Assembly: GCF_002706795.1 (NCBI RefSeq)
Contig: NZ_CP017705.1
Coordinates: 762,001 to 826,000 of the forward strand
Source: Brevibacillus laterosporus DSM 25
Lineage (GTDB): Bacteria; Bacillota; Bacilli; Brevibacillales; Brevibacillaceae
Direction: 5' to 3'
Length of the DNA stretch: 64,000 bases
Shown here one piece after another: positions 34,993 through 43,606 of the stretch; the first letter of the stretch is position 1; every line of letters starts with the position of its first letter. The notes beneath the pieces were generated by a model, which did no database searches, was not told where the DNA came from, and saw only the letters and a program-made list of their open reading frames with translations. Both the position numbers and the translations under genes were made by a program.

Positions 34993-35358
34993 ATGCCATT
35001 GATCGGTCAACGAATCAAAGAGCTGCGGAAAAAGAAAAAATGGACGCAACAGGAATTGGCTACTCGTGTAAACGTCTCACCACAAGTCATTTCTAACTGG
35101 GAGAGATCTTACACGAATCCCAATCATGATGATATTTATCGACTGTCTGAATCATTAGAAGTTTCTGCTGACTACATCCTTTTTGGCAGTAAGCATACTA
35201 AGCTGGTTAAAGAGGCTTCTAGCCCCTATTCTGATTTTGAAGCATTATATTTATCTGAATTAGAACAGCTATCAGAAGAAGATAGGAAAAAGGCGCTGGA
35301 ACACATCCGTTACCTGCGTTATGTAGCAAATCAAAAACAACAGGATCACGACAAGTAG
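34993..35358 (+). CDS. XRE-family regulator (paralogue 1)
   Basis: A 121-residue protein: HTH_3 domain at residues 3-62 (WTQQELATRVNVSPQVISNW) and a helical acidic C-terminal tail (EALYLSELEQLSEEDRKKAL) probably used for dimerisation. It is about 80 percent identical by eye to the protein at 42103-42468. Starts at the ATG behind AGAGGTGACGAGA. It may control the surrounding peptide-regulator genes or the decarboxylase cluster that follows. Confidence 0.85.
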   Translation: MPLIGQRIKELRKKKKWTQQELATRVNVSPQVISNWERSYTNPNHDDIYRLSESLEVSADYILFGSKHTKLVKEASSPYSDFEALYLSELEQLSEEDRKKALEHIRYLRYVANQKQQDHDK

Positions 35359-35383
35359 CTCGCATGTTATGTGCGGGCTTTTA
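35358..35383 (+). terminator. terminator of XRE paralogue 1
   Basis: GCTCGCA (35358-35364) pairs with TGCGGGC (35372-35378, one G-U) and is followed by TTTTAT. The equivalent hairpin follows paralogue 2. Confidence 0.7.
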
Positions 35384-35737
35384 TACGTTGAGACTAGTCG
35401 ATACATCTCATGGACAAACACGAAAATTCAGAATAATTCAACAAAAATAAATTCATTTCATTATAGGTAAATACAAATATCGACAAAATAGCCTATTTTA
35501 GGTTATATTATAGACAATATAATTCCAAATAGTATAACCCTTTCCTATTTGTTGAAATTATATGCGTAGCATAATGTAACCATTCCGTTCTTTACTCTAG
35601 CATAGGAGGGATACGACATAAGCCAACATACTTTATACAAACAAAATGAATTGCTTACGATCTCCCTTGTATAAAAAATCGAAATTGTTGATTTATAAAT
35701 CACATGATAGTTAGCAGTACTTACTGGAGGTTTCGAT
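35384..35737 (+). promoter_or_regulatory. AT-rich upstream region of the decarboxylase cluster
   Basis: A 350-bp AT-rich spacer with no convincing gene. It contains an ATTATA-5-TATAAT inverted repeat at about 35507-35523, a plausible -10 box or operator. It also has an AGGAGGGATACGAC ribosome-binding-like site at about 35606 followed by an 18-codon frame with only an ATA as possible start. The true promoter cannot be fixed by eye. Confidence 0.4.
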
Positions 35738-37375
35738 ATGATAAAAGACACAATGCTAGAAACAGAATTTTTACTTCCACACGAAGATAATGTAGAGACA
35801 TTATTCAATAAGACAGCCCTCCTTCAAAAACAGCTTCAAGCGACGAATCATCTAAATCCTAAATTTTCTACAAAAGCATTTCATTATAAAGAAGATCTAG
35901 AAAACTGCTATATGCCAGAAACAGGGAAACATACAGAAGAAGTATTTACGAGTCTTGCTGAAATGTTTGAAGGCAGTATTCGTCCACACTCACCCTATTC
36001 GCTCTTTAATATGGTTCCCTCACCTTTGTTAGATACAGTAGCAGCAACAACAATGACGCAATTATACAATTCCAATAGTTTAATGGATGCTTTTGGTGGC
36101 AAAACGATCTTATTTGAGCAACGCATAGCCAGAGCCATTGGTCGTTTAGTAGGCTGGGAGCAATCACATGGCATCTCTTGCAATGGCGGAAAATTAACAC
36201 TTTTCTACGCAATAAAATCAGCCATTTCAAAAATCGCCCCTGAATCAAGACGTGAAGGCATCCCAAACGATCTCGTGGTTGTAACAAATGAAGGAGCACA
36301 CTATTGTGTTGAGCATGTTTGTTCCATACTTGGATTAGGAGCAGATCAATGTATTCGTATTGGAACAACAAAAGATTGGCGCATGGATGTAACCAAGCTA
36401 AAACAGGTTCTACACGAGCAGCTCGCTAAAGGAAAACGCATTGCAGCCGTTGTCTGTTGCGGTGGTACCACGATTAACTTTGCTTGTGATGATACGAATG
36501 AGGTTTACCAGTGTGTTGAGCAGGTTTTTACAGAAACAAAGCAAACCTATTTTCCCTATTTTCATTTAGATAGTGTTATCGGATGGCTGTGGTTTACTTT
36601 TATGGGACTAAGTGAAAAAGAATGGGAACAGAAAATCGAAAATCCTGAAATTCGTGGCAAAATTAAGCGAGCAGTAGAAAAAATGCAAGGTGTTTCTCGG
36701 TTTGATTCGTTTGGCGTGGATATGCACAAAAATGGTTTGTGCCCATACTCAACAAGTTTATTTGTTTCCAAAACGGATGAATGCTTTAATCGTTTAAATG
36801 AAGGTTCCTATACGTATGGAGAAAACGACTATGAATTTGGTAACTTCCGCGCCTATCGCTATACCATAGAAAATTCTCGTCCTGCTAGTGGCATCGCTGC
36901 TGCCTGGGTAGCAATGAACCGATTAGGAAGAGTAGGTTTTCAGGAATATTTAGTCCAGCTACATACGCTACGTATAAAATTTAAGGAGGAGCTTGAAAAA
37001 GTAAGCGGTATCTCTGTTATTAATCGTGCTTCCCTTGGATGGGAGCTAGTATTTACGATTTCATTTAATCGCATCCGCTTACATTCCTCCCATTTTGATT
37101 TTAGCGAAATTGCCAAAACGTTCATTCAATATTGTTGGAATGAAACCAATAAAGGACGCGAGCTTCCCTTAATTAGTATTGTACCAGAATTTAAAGTGAA
37201 TCCAGAAGATAACATGAAGATTGCTTTCTTACTATATCCAATGTCTTTATTTTCAGAAGATCATATCTCAAAGATTGTAAGTAAATTAGCAGCATGCATC
37301 TATGAATTTGAAATGAAAGTGACTTCAGGAGAAATTGGAGTAGAGAATCGTCTCTTAGAAAAACCAATCCGCTAA
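35738..37375 (+). CDS. PLP-dependent group II amino-acid decarboxylase-like enzyme
   Basis: A 545-residue fold-type I enzyme of the glutamate/aromatic amino-acid decarboxylase superfamily. The N-terminal region (HSPYSLFNMVPSPLLDTVAA) shapes the substrate site. H188 in NEGAHYCVEH stacks on PLP, D278 in FHLDSVIGW binds the pyridine nitrogen, and K331 in DMHKNG forms the Schiff base. The substrate is not evident and it differs from GadB and TDC. First gene of a three-gene unit with an aminotransferase and an EamA exporter, suggesting synthesis and export of an amine or modified amino acid. Ribosome binding site TGGAGG. Confidence 0.8.
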   Translation: MIKDTMLETEFLLPHEDNVETLFNKTALLQKQLQATNHLNPKFSTKAFHYKEDLENCYMPETGKHTEEVFTSLAEMFEGSIRPHSPYSLFNMVPSPLLDTVAATTMTQLYNSNSLMDAFGGKTILFEQRIARAIGRLVGWEQSHGISCNGGKLTLFYAIKSAISKIAPESRREGIPNDLVVVTNEGAHYCVEHVCSILGLGADQCIRIGTTKDWRMDVTKLKQVLHEQLAKGKRIAAVVCCGGTTINFACDDTNEVYQCVEQVFTETKQTYFPYFHLDSVIGWLWFTFMGLSEKEWEQKIENPEIRGKIKRAVEKMQGVSRFDSFGVDMHKNGLCPYSTSLFVSKTDECFNRLNEGSYTYGENDYEFGNFRAYRYTIENSRPASGIAAAWVAMNRLGRVGFQEYLVQLHTLRIKFKEELEKVSGISVINRASLGWELVFTISFNRIRLHSSHFDFSEIAKTFIQYCWNETNKGRELPLISIVPEFKVNPEDNMKIAFLLYPMSLFSEDHISKIVSKLAACIYEFEMKVTSGEIGVENRLLEKPIR

Positions 37376-37422
37376 TTCTCTTATTTAGGAAGGAGAAAAA
37401 TGACTTGGAAAGGAGCCTATAC

Positions 37423-38595
37423 ATGGCAAAAACCTACATCCAAACCCTGCCAGAAGATGCATTTAGTTTTATTGAGGAGCAATTACAAAGGCAAACAAGA
37501 CCTGTCATTAGCTTAGCAATCGGGAATCCAGATGGTCCGCCCAATCCCGAATTAGTGGAAAAATTAAAAGAATACATTTCAAACCCAAGTTATCATGGCT
37601 ACGGTGATTTTACTCCAGACGTTGGGAAAAAGCTAAAAAAAGCGGTTGCGTCTTATTATGCACGTCGATTCGGAGTCAGCTTATGTGATGAAACAGAGGT
37701 TTTAGATGTACTAGGAACAAAAGAGGGGATTTATTACCTGCTGTCCTCCCTATTAGATGAAGGAGATAGCGTTCTTGTTCCCTCCCCTTCATACAGCGTC
37801 TATACGAACTGTTTACATTTAGTGGGCGGCGTACCGATTTATTTTCCATGTGAAAAAGAAACCTTCTTACCAGACTTATCACAGATTTCGAAAGAGGATC
37901 TACAAAAAGCCAGGGTGATGGTCCTTTGTTCACCGGGAAATCCAACAGCAACCGTGTTATCTAAAGACTTTTTGGCAGAGGCCATTGCTCTTGCAAAGGA
38001 ATTTAACTTTGTTATCATACATGATCTAGCTTATGCCGAAATCTCCTATGATGGTGTTGAGGTTCCTAGTATTCTTTCCTTACCTGGGGGAAGGGATGTC
38101 GCTGTTGAGCTATATAGTTTAAGCAAATCTTGTAACGTAGCTGGATGGCGTATTGGTTTTGCTTTAGGAAATAAAACCGTATTACAAGGGTTACGAACGA
38201 TGAAATTCAACGTTGATTTTGGCATGTTCTTACCATTTCAATGTGTTGCCATAGATGCACTTGATCATATGGAATATTACGCATCTGAGCAGACGAAACG
38301 CTATCAGGAACGCATGGATTATTTTGTCCCAGAGCTTCAAAAGCTAGGCTGGGAGGTTCAAAAGTCACCAGCATCCTTCTTTCTTTGGACAAAGATTCCT
38401 AGCGAGTATGAAGAAATGGGTGATCGAAATTTCGTAAGCTATCTTTTAGACCAAGCGGGGATTCTCCTTTCGCCTGGCAGTGGATTTGGTGCAGGTGGTG
38501 CAGGATATGTGCGTATTGCACTTGTTAAGGACATGGAGGTGCTGCAAGAGGTCATTGCACGCCTACAAAAGATGAAGGTAAGCGTAGCAACATAA
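37423..38595 (+). CDS. class I/II pyridoxal-phosphate aminotransferase
   Basis: A 390-residue fold-type I aminotransferase of the MalY/LL-DAP aminotransferase-like group. Features are N-terminal LAIGNPDGPPNP, SPGNPT with N174, HDLAYAEISYDG, and the Schiff-base Lys K235 in SLSKSCNVAGWRIGF. The start at 37423 is behind AAAGGAG; a TTG 18 nt upstream is inside the ribosome binding region. It follows the decarboxylase by 47 nt in the same direction. Its substrate is presumably linked to the same pathway. Confidence 0.87.
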   Translation: MAKTYIQTLPEDAFSFIEEQLQRQTRPVISLAIGNPDGPPNPELVEKLKEYISNPSYHGYGDFTPDVGKKLKKAVASYYARRFGVSLCDETEVLDVLGTKEGIYYLLSSLLDEGDSVLVPSPSYSVYTNCLHLVGGVPIYFPCEKETFLPDLSQISKEDLQKARVMVLCSPGNPTATVLSKDFLAEAIALAKEFNFVIIHDLAYAEISYDGVEVPSILSLPGGRDVAVELYSLSKSCNVAGWRIGFALGNKTVLQGLRTMKFNVDFGMFLPFQCVAIDALDHMEYYASEQTKRYQERMDYFVPELQKLGWEVQKSPASFFLWTKIPSEYEEMGDRNFVSYLLDQAGILLSPGSGFGAGGAGYVRIALVKDMEVLQEVIARLQKMKVSVAT

Positions 38596-38692
38596 GAAGG
38601 CTTGCGTGAACAGCTCACCACTTAGGTAGCGCTTGAAGTGGGAGACTTCTCAGCTTATCTATTAAAATTTTCCATCTATACGGAGGCTCGAA

Positions 38693-39586
38693 TTGTTTCG
38701 TTATTCATTTCTTGTGTTAGCAGGAGCTTGTAGCATTGGTGTATTAGCCATATTTGTCAAGTTTGCGTATCAGATGGGCTTTACACTTGGCGAGGTAATT
38801 GGAAGCCAATATCTAACGGGATGGCTCTTATTACTTGTACTGACGTTATTATTTTTTAGACAGCGAGTCCCACTCAAAAAGGCAATTGTTTTATTTTTTG
38901 CCGGTACATCAGCTAGTTTCACTGGAATCTGTTATTATGCTGCATTACAAACGATCCCCGCTTCTATCGGCATCGTTCTCTTATTTCAATTTGTCTGGAT
39001 CGGTATCATTATTGAGTCAATCTCCACCAAGACATTACCATCAAAAGAAAAAATCATCTCTGTGCTATTCTTATTAGTCGGAACTGCTCTTTCCGGTGGC
39101 TTACTGAATCAATCCGTTCAATCCTTTGAAATAAGCGGTATCCTCCTAGGATTATTGTCAGCTGTTTCGTTTGCCTGTTATCTTTTTGTAAGTGGAAAAG
39201 TGGCAGTGGACGTTCCGCCATTTCCGCGGAGTGTATTACTGATAGCGGGTGCATTAGTACTCATACTCATCGTTTTCCCACCGACCTTTCTCTATGATGG
39301 CACATTAGAAAAAGGTCTATGGAAATACGCACTAGCCTTAGGAACCTTTAGTATTGTAATCCCTTCGATTGCTTTCTCCATCGGGATTCCAAAAATCGGC
39401 TCCGGGCTTGCTACGATTCTAGCGACAGCGGAATTACCTGTTACCGTTATTTTATCTGTGCTTATTTTAAAAGAAGCTGTGTCTGTGTCGCAATGGATAG
39501 GTGTAAGCTTCATTTTCATCGGCATTGCCATCCCACAGCTAGCTCACTTTGTAACTCGTGCAGATAAAGGGGAAATCCCTCGATAA
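38693..39586 (+). CDS. EamA/DMT-family exporter
   Basis: A 297-residue transporter with ten predicted helices in two EamA repeats (e.g. FAGTSASFTGICYYAALQTI in repeat 1, ALGTFSIVIPSIAFSIGI in repeat 2). Members export amino acids and metabolites. The TTG start at 38693 has GGAGG 6 nt upstream. It lies 97 nt after the aminotransferase and ends the unit at a 14-bp perfect hairpin. Role as exporter of the cluster product is inferred. Confidence 0.85.
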   Translation: MFRYSFLVLAGACSIGVLAIFVKFAYQMGFTLGEVIGSQYLTGWLLLLVLTLLFFRQRVPLKKAIVLFFAGTSASFTGICYYAALQTIPASIGIVLLFQFVWIGIIIESISTKTLPSKEKIISVLFLLVGTALSGGLLNQSVQSFEISGILLGLLSAVSFACYLFVSGKVAVDVPPFPRSVLLIAGALVLILIVFPPTFLYDGTLEKGLWKYALALGTFSIVIPSIAFSIGIPKIGSGLATILATAELPVTVILSVLILKEAVSVSQWIGVSFIFIGIAIPQLAHFVTRADKGEIPR

Positions 39587-39613
39587 GTAATGAAAGCTGA
39601 TGATTAGACAACC

Positions 39614-39664
39614 AATCCCCTTCTCTTAGAGATACATGCTTTGTTCTTTTAAGAGAAGGGGATT
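39614..39664. terminator. bidirectional terminator between EamA and SDR genes
   Basis: AATCCCCTTCTCTT (39614-39627) and AAGAGAAGGGGATT (39651-39664) form a perfect 14-bp stem with a 23-nt loop between convergent genes. T-rich flanks are short. Confidence 0.7.
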
Positions 39665-39669
39665 TCAGG

Positions 39670-40383
39670 TTATAGCAGGATATGCCCACCTTCAATATGA
39701 AGAGTGGTCCCCGTAACAAAATCATTATGAAGCAAATACATCACGCCCTGTGCTACATCTGTAGGTTGTCCTATTCGTTTTACAGGAAGCTTATTTGCCA
39801 CATCTTTATAAAAGCTAGTACGTGCTTCTTCAGGCATTTTACTGCGTGATGGCGTATCAATGATACCTGGGGAGACGACATTCACGCGTACAGGAGATAA
39901 TTCCAAGGCTAGCGTTTGACCCAGATTGGCAACAGCTGCATTAACTGCTCCAAGCGTAGCCGATCCAATCATAGATTTATAAGCCACCACACCGGAAAAC
40001 AAGGTAATGGAACCATCTACATTTATATTAGGTGCTCCATATTTAGCGGCGTAGTATTGCCCCCAAAATTTGTTATCAAACAATTGACGTGCCTTGCCCA
40101 CTTCCATTTCAAGGAATGGACCACCAGAGGTTTCAGCAGCAGTAATAACTAAATGATCAAGTGCACCTACTTGCTGGAAGAAAGATTGCACCTGCATCTC
40201 TTGTGTTAGATCCAACATATAGGTTGTTACATTTTTGCCTAGCTTCTTTTTGGCCTCCTGTAGCTTTTCCTCAGAACGGCTGGCAATGACAACATCAGCA
40301 CCTTCTGCTAGTGCAAGCTTAGCCGTTTCCAAGCCTATTCCAGAACTCCCGCCAATAACCACAACTTTTTTACCATTCAACAT
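39670..40383 (-). CDS. atypical SDR-family protein lacking the YxxxK catalytic pair
   Basis: A 237-residue Rossmann protein with a normal nucleotide motif GGSSGIG at 11-17 and an SDR C-terminus (SPGIIDTPS..., GTTLHIEGG). At the place of YxASKAAV it reads LGAVNAAV, so the catalytic Tyr and Lys are replaced by Leu and Asn, and NNAG is replaced by ITAAE. Such divergent SDRs are known as a subgroup; they may bind NAD(P) as sensors like NmrA or use other residues. An HxlR regulator precedes it on the same strand. Ribosome binding site AGGAGG. Confidence 0.82.
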   Translation of the reverse strand: MLNGKKVVVIGGSSGIGLETAKLALAEGADVVIASRSEEKLQEAKKKLGKNVTTYMLDLTQEMQVQSFFQQVGALDHLVITAAETSGGPFLEMEVGKARQLFDNKFWGQYYAAKYGAPNINVDGSITLFSGVVAYKSMIGSATLGAVNAAVANLGQTLALELSPVRVNVVSPGIIDTPSRSKMPEEARTSFYKDVANKLPVKRIGQPTDVAQGVMYLLHNDFVTGTTLHIEGGHILL

Positions 40384-40554
40384 GTTGTAACTCCTCCTGT
40401 TTCAAAACATTTTTTGTTGAGATCATTTTATTTCGAAACAATCATGATTTGAAGGAGTGATATTTCATTCACAAAGTTACATTTTCGTAAGTTTTTGTTG
40501 TAGCACGGTATAGAGGCCTAAAATTTTTTATACAAAATTTCTCCCGATAACAAA

Positions 40555-40577
40555 AAAAGAACCCTTTGGTCCTTTTT
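40555..40577 (-). terminator. terminator of the HxlR regulator gene
   Basis: On the minus strand AAGGACC pairs with GGTTCTT (one G-U), then six T residues follow. It lies about 25 nt past the stop codon. Confidence 0.6.
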
Positions 40578-40598
40578 CTTGACAAAATGCATCGGATT

Positions 40599-40937
40599 TT
40601 ACAACGTTAGTCCAAATCGCTTCAATTCAATAAAAATTCCTTCTAATTGCTTGCCTTTGTCCGTTAACGTGTATTCCACACGTGGAGGAACCTCTGGATA
40701 CACCTTTCTTGCTACTACCCCTTGTATCTCCAGCTCCTTGAGACGAAGTGATAATGTTTTGGGACTAATTCCATCCATTGATTTGAGCAGGTCGCTAAAT
40801 CTCATCGTTCCTTGAATAAGCAGGTCGCGAATGATTAAAAAAGTCCACTTCGTACCAATCACATCGAGTGTCTTGGCAATAGGACATATCTCGCCTGGTA
40901 TTCCCTTAGTCAATACAATTGGCTCTATCGTACTCAT
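40599..40937 (-). CDS. HxlR-family transcriptional regulator
   Basis: A 112-residue winged-helix protein with the family signature CPIAKTLDVIGTKWTFLIIR (Cys near 20), LKSMDGISPKTLSLRLKELE as recognition region and a YTLTDKG wing. HxlR proteins often sense electrophiles or redox stress through that Cys and control nearby oxidoreductases; the atypical SDR downstream is the likely target. The start at 40937 is behind AGGAGG; longer readings lack one. Confidence 0.88.
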   Translation of the reverse strand: MSTIEPIVLTKGIPGEICPIAKTLDVIGTKWTFLIIRDLLIQGTMRFSDLLKSMDGISPKTLSLRLKELEIQGVVARKVYPEVPPRVEYTLTDKGKQLEGIFIELKRFGLTL

Positions 40938-41074
40938 GAATATCCTCCTGTACAATTTTTCGGCTGATGTACTGCATCTTACCACATAAATATCTTTTCG
41001 TAACGATGAGACAAAAATATAATTACTTCCTAAAGGAAAGTTGCTCTATATTTTCTAATAGTAACGTAAAAACG

Positions 41075-41110
41075 AAAGCAACCGCTTTACCACAAGCAGT
41101 TGCTTTTCTT
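41075..41110 (-). terminator. terminator of ytaF
   Basis: AAAGCAACCGCTT (41075-41087) and AAGCAGTTGCTTT (41094-41106) form a 13-bp stem with one mismatch. On the minus strand it is followed by CGTTTTTA. Confidence 0.65.
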
Positions 41111-41131
41111 GTCATACTTGTTTGTTATCAG

Positions 41132-41764
41132 TTACAACAGAGTGTTGGCCGCGATCACCAAAAGCATCACTCCACTTATAATGGTGCCGAATTGACCTAA
41201 GGTGAAAGAAGCAATCCGAATGGAGGCTACTTTTTTTCCTAAAGCAACTCCTGCCCAGAGTGTTATGAAGCTACCTATCGCCGCAGTTAGCGAAATAGCG
41301 TGCGGAGATAAGCCCATTAGGCCTGCACTTAGACCATTGGTAACAGCATTTGCAGCAAGGGCAATTCCCAAAATAAATGCTTCACCTACTCCAATTCCTC
41401 CTGATTTGTCCAAGTCCACCTCTTCAGGATTTTGCAGGATTCCCTTGATGCTTCTGGTGTTCACGCCACCTTCGCTTGATATTGCCAAAACCTGTTCTTT
41501 ACGTGGGAATGCCAATAAGATAATCCGTACGCCAATAACGAATAAAAGCAGAGCACCTATCAGAACGGGAAGTATCCCAGGAAGTATAGCTGTCAGCAGC
41601 TGACCGAAATAAATCCCAATTTCACTCAAAATAAAGCAGATACCAGCAATCACACAATTGGAAAGAAAGCCAATGCGAATATTGCGAATACCGTACGATA
41701 TTCCTACACCGAGATTATCGAGACTCGATGAGACAGCAAATCCTAGTATGAGAAGCCAATTCAT
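41132..41764 (-). CDS. ytaF: YtaF-family sporulation membrane protein (MntP-like)
   Basis: A 210-residue membrane protein with six helices in two homologous halves, each carrying an Asp/Asn in the first helix: FAVSSSLDNLGVGISYGIRN and ILGIALAANAVTNGLSAGLM. This is the MntP/YtaF pattern of a small cation exporter. YtaF is annotated as a sporulation membrane protein in Bacillus. The hydrophilic loop between halves (EVDLDKSGGIG) is typical. Ribosome binding site GGAGTGAG. Confidence 0.85.
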   Translation of the reverse strand: MNWLLILGFAVSSSLDNLGVGISYGIRNIRIGFLSNCVIAGICFILSEIGIYFGQLLTAILPGILPVLIGALLLFVIGVRIILLAFPRKEQVLAISSEGGVNTRSIKGILQNPEEVDLDKSGGIGVGEAFILGIALAANAVTNGLSAGLMGLSPHAISLTAAIGSFITLWAGVALGKKVASIRIASFTLGQFGTIISGVMLLVIAANTLL

Positions 41765-42041
41765 TTTTCCATCTCACTCCTAAACACTGTTTTTTTTATT
41801 GTATTAGGAATGTTGACGAAAAGTGTCATTTTGTTCCATATCTGTTGAGAAAATATCAACACCTTGGTCTATCTCTTTTAGCTTCCATTACATTTCCTGC
41901 TTACCTCGCGATCATTGGTACACCCCTGATAAGTTATTTGGTTTCTCCAAGAAAACAAATGCATGTTATGAAAAATGAATAACCATTAGAATAACGTAAC
42001 TCGTTTCTTCAATTGTTATTTTTTGTAATACTCTCAATTAT
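41765..42041. other. gene-free interval homologous in part to the 34.9-kb divergent promoter
   Basis: No gene is visible. It has a TGTTGA-7-TCAACA inverted repeat at about 41847-41865. From about 41988 it resembles the region upstream of XRE paralogue 1 (AATAACGTAAC...CGTT), although the divergent small HTH gene found there is missing here. Confidence 0.45.
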
Positions 42042-42070
42042 CGTTAGTAAACTACCTAAATTCGTTAGTT
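42042..42070. repeat. 29-bp operator-like element upstream of the second XRE gene
   Basis: Identical over 29 bp to 34933-34961, with the two CGTTAGT motifs. It lies about 30 bp upstream of the ATG, as in the first copy. Confidence 0.65.
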
Positions 42071-42102
42071 CTTGTTATTATTTGGGTAAAGAGGTGACAA
42101 GA

Positions 42103-42468
42103 ATGCCAACGATCGGACTACGAATCAAAGCTCTCCGAAAACAGAAAAAATGGACACAACAAGAGTTGGCCGCTCGGGTAAATGTTTCATCACAAGTGAT
42201 TTCTAACTGGGAAAGAGCCTATACAAATCCCAATCATGATGATATTTCTCGTCTAGCAGAGTCACTAGAAGTATCTGCTGATTGCATTCTTTTTGGTAAC
42301 AAACGTCCCGACTTAGTCAAAGAAACGGCCAGCTCTTATTCTGCTTTTGAAGCACTATTTCTCTCTGAATTGGATAAGCTCTCGGAGGAAGATAAGCAAA
42401 AAGCACTAGAGCATGTCCGTTTTCTAGCTTATCTAGCAGAACAAAAACAGAAAAATCATGACGAGTAG
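42103..42468 (+). CDS. XRE-family regulator (paralogue 2)
   Basis: A 121-residue homologue of the protein at 34993: HTH_3 domain (WTQQELAARVNVSSQVISNW), then an acidic helical tail. The start at 42103 follows AGAGGTGACAAGA; an upstream in-frame extension encodes a hydrophobic stretch overlapping the operator and is not likely translated. It lies in the partly duplicated neighbourhood that also contains regulator-peptide cassette C. Confidence 0.85.
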   Translation: MPTIGLRIKALRKQKKWTQQELAARVNVSSQVISNWERAYTNPNHDDISRLAESLEVSADCILFGNKRPDLVKETASSYSAFEALFLSELDKLSEEDKQKALEHVRFLAYLAEQKQKNHDE

Positions 42469-42494
42469 GCTCGTATACTAGATACGGGCCTTTT
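42466..42494 (+). terminator. terminator of XRE paralogue 2
   Basis: GGCTCGTA (42468-42475) pairs with TACGGGCC (42483-42490, one G-U) followed by TTTTG. Confidence 0.7.
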
Positions 42495-42582
42495 GCTTTA
42501 CCCACGATGCGGTAAATAATCAAAATGCCCATTATGACGTGTTGCCTGTCTTTTAATCCGGAATTTTCTGATATATAATAGA

Positions 42583-43064
42583 GATGCAAATCTATCGCTT
42601 ATTGATGAGTCTATAACAAATACGCTCTACCATTTATTTACGCATGTTACTAGAGTTGAAATAGGAGAAATTGTGCCTATGTATTCGGCAGCCGGTGGAA
42701 TTGGAACAACTGCTTTTCAATTGGTCATGCGGATGGGACGGGACTAGTGAATGGGGTTGTGAGCGGTGAACATAAAGCTACGATCGTACAAGAAGTGGGC
42801 GCCAACCATGTTATTGGCTCGAATCATTGCAATTTTATACAACAGGTACATGATGTGACAGATGGGAAAGGCGCCCCTATTATTCTGGATTCTATTTCCG
42901 GTGAGGTGTCCGAAAAAAGTATGGATTGTCTCGCCTCCTATGGTAGAGTAATACACATTCAAATCGGTAAACACTCCTCTATTGTAGAAACCGCACAAGC
43001 CATGCATGGATGGAAGGTAGGCAAAGCATTGGCAAAGTCTTATTACTGCTTTAGAAATCACTGA
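42583..43064 (+). pseudogene. zinc-type alcohol dehydrogenase/quinone oxidoreductase, truncated and frameshifted
   Basis: The frame from 42583 encodes DANLSLIDESITNTLYHLF and the Rossmann entry VPMYSAAGGIGTTAFQLV, then stops at 42745. In another frame, from 42747, the protein continues VVSGEHKATIVQEVGANHVI and ISGEVSEKSMDCLASYGRVI, classic medium-chain dehydrogenase segments, up to 43064. The N-terminal GroES-like half is missing, as is the C-terminus. One frameshift plus two truncations mean it is dead. Confidence 0.8.
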
Positions 43065-43081
43065 CATCTGAACAGGAAGCA

Positions 43082-43378
43082 CTAGTGTTTGTAGGATTTA
43101 ATCCTTTTCTGCATATGGACAATATACTCATCTAATTGTTGACTCATCTCTAAGACTGCAAGGCTTGAAAATGTACCTTCTTTGCAGACCAGTTCTACTA
43201 ATTTTTTTCTAAGATTCTCTGCATCTGTGTGTAACTCGTCCTCAGTCTGATAGCTTTGAATCCGTTTTCCTGCTAAAGGACTACTGGATTTGATAGGGGC
43301 AGAGTATTTCAGATTCGTTCTAGGCGTTCTTTTCCTATGATAGAGTAGAACGTGCTCTACCTTTTTTAGATCTTTAAT
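43082..43378 (-). CDS. Spo0E-family phosphatase-like protein with probable ATT start
   Basis: A 98-codon frame whose C-terminal 45 residues carry the Spo0E signature: helix LRKKLVELVCKEG, then SLAVLEMSQQLDEYIVHMQK (the SQELD motif, here SQQLD). Spo0E proteins dephosphorylate Spo0A~P and delay sporulation. The N-terminal 50 residues are a basic extension. No ATG/GTG/TTG opens the frame, and an in-frame TGA lies 27 nt upstream of the proposed start. The only candidate is ATT at 43378-43376, ideally placed 5 nt after AGGAGG. A frameshift lesion is the alternative. Before the IS insertion it would have lain directly downstream of propeptide C. Confidence 0.68.
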   Translation of the reverse strand: MKDLKKVEHVLLYHRKRTPRTNLKYSAPIKSSSPLAGKRIQSYQTEDELHTDAENLRKKLVELVCKEGTFSSLAVLEMSQQLDEYIVHMQKRIKSYKH

Positions 43379-43606
43379 ATCGACCTCCTCCTTTTTAGAT
43401 CAAATGTCTTATTTACACTATATCCCATTATCCCAAAAAACCCATTTTGAGAAATATTGTAAAAATAATCTATTTTACCCATTTTTTAACATAAAGATTT
43501 TTTTATCGATATTTTCTCGATGATCTCCTTCTTGCGAACACAAAAAAAAAAGCACCCTTCCTATGATCTTGCCCCTGTCAAGTAGACAACTTTAAACAAG
43601 CCCCAT

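Noticed and set aside
35606..35680. Short leader peptide upstream of the decarboxylase
   Set aside because: There is a good AGGAGGG site, but the frame offers only ATA as a start and the product has no recognisable feature.
41202..41603. 133-codon plus-strand ORF opposite ytaF
   Set aside because: Antisense shadow of a recognised membrane-protein gene with no ribosome binding site.
42744..43082. Minus-strand ORF of 112 codons over the dehydrogenase remnant
   Set aside because: The plus strand carries recognisable dehydrogenase segments; the minus frame has no recognisable domain or start site.
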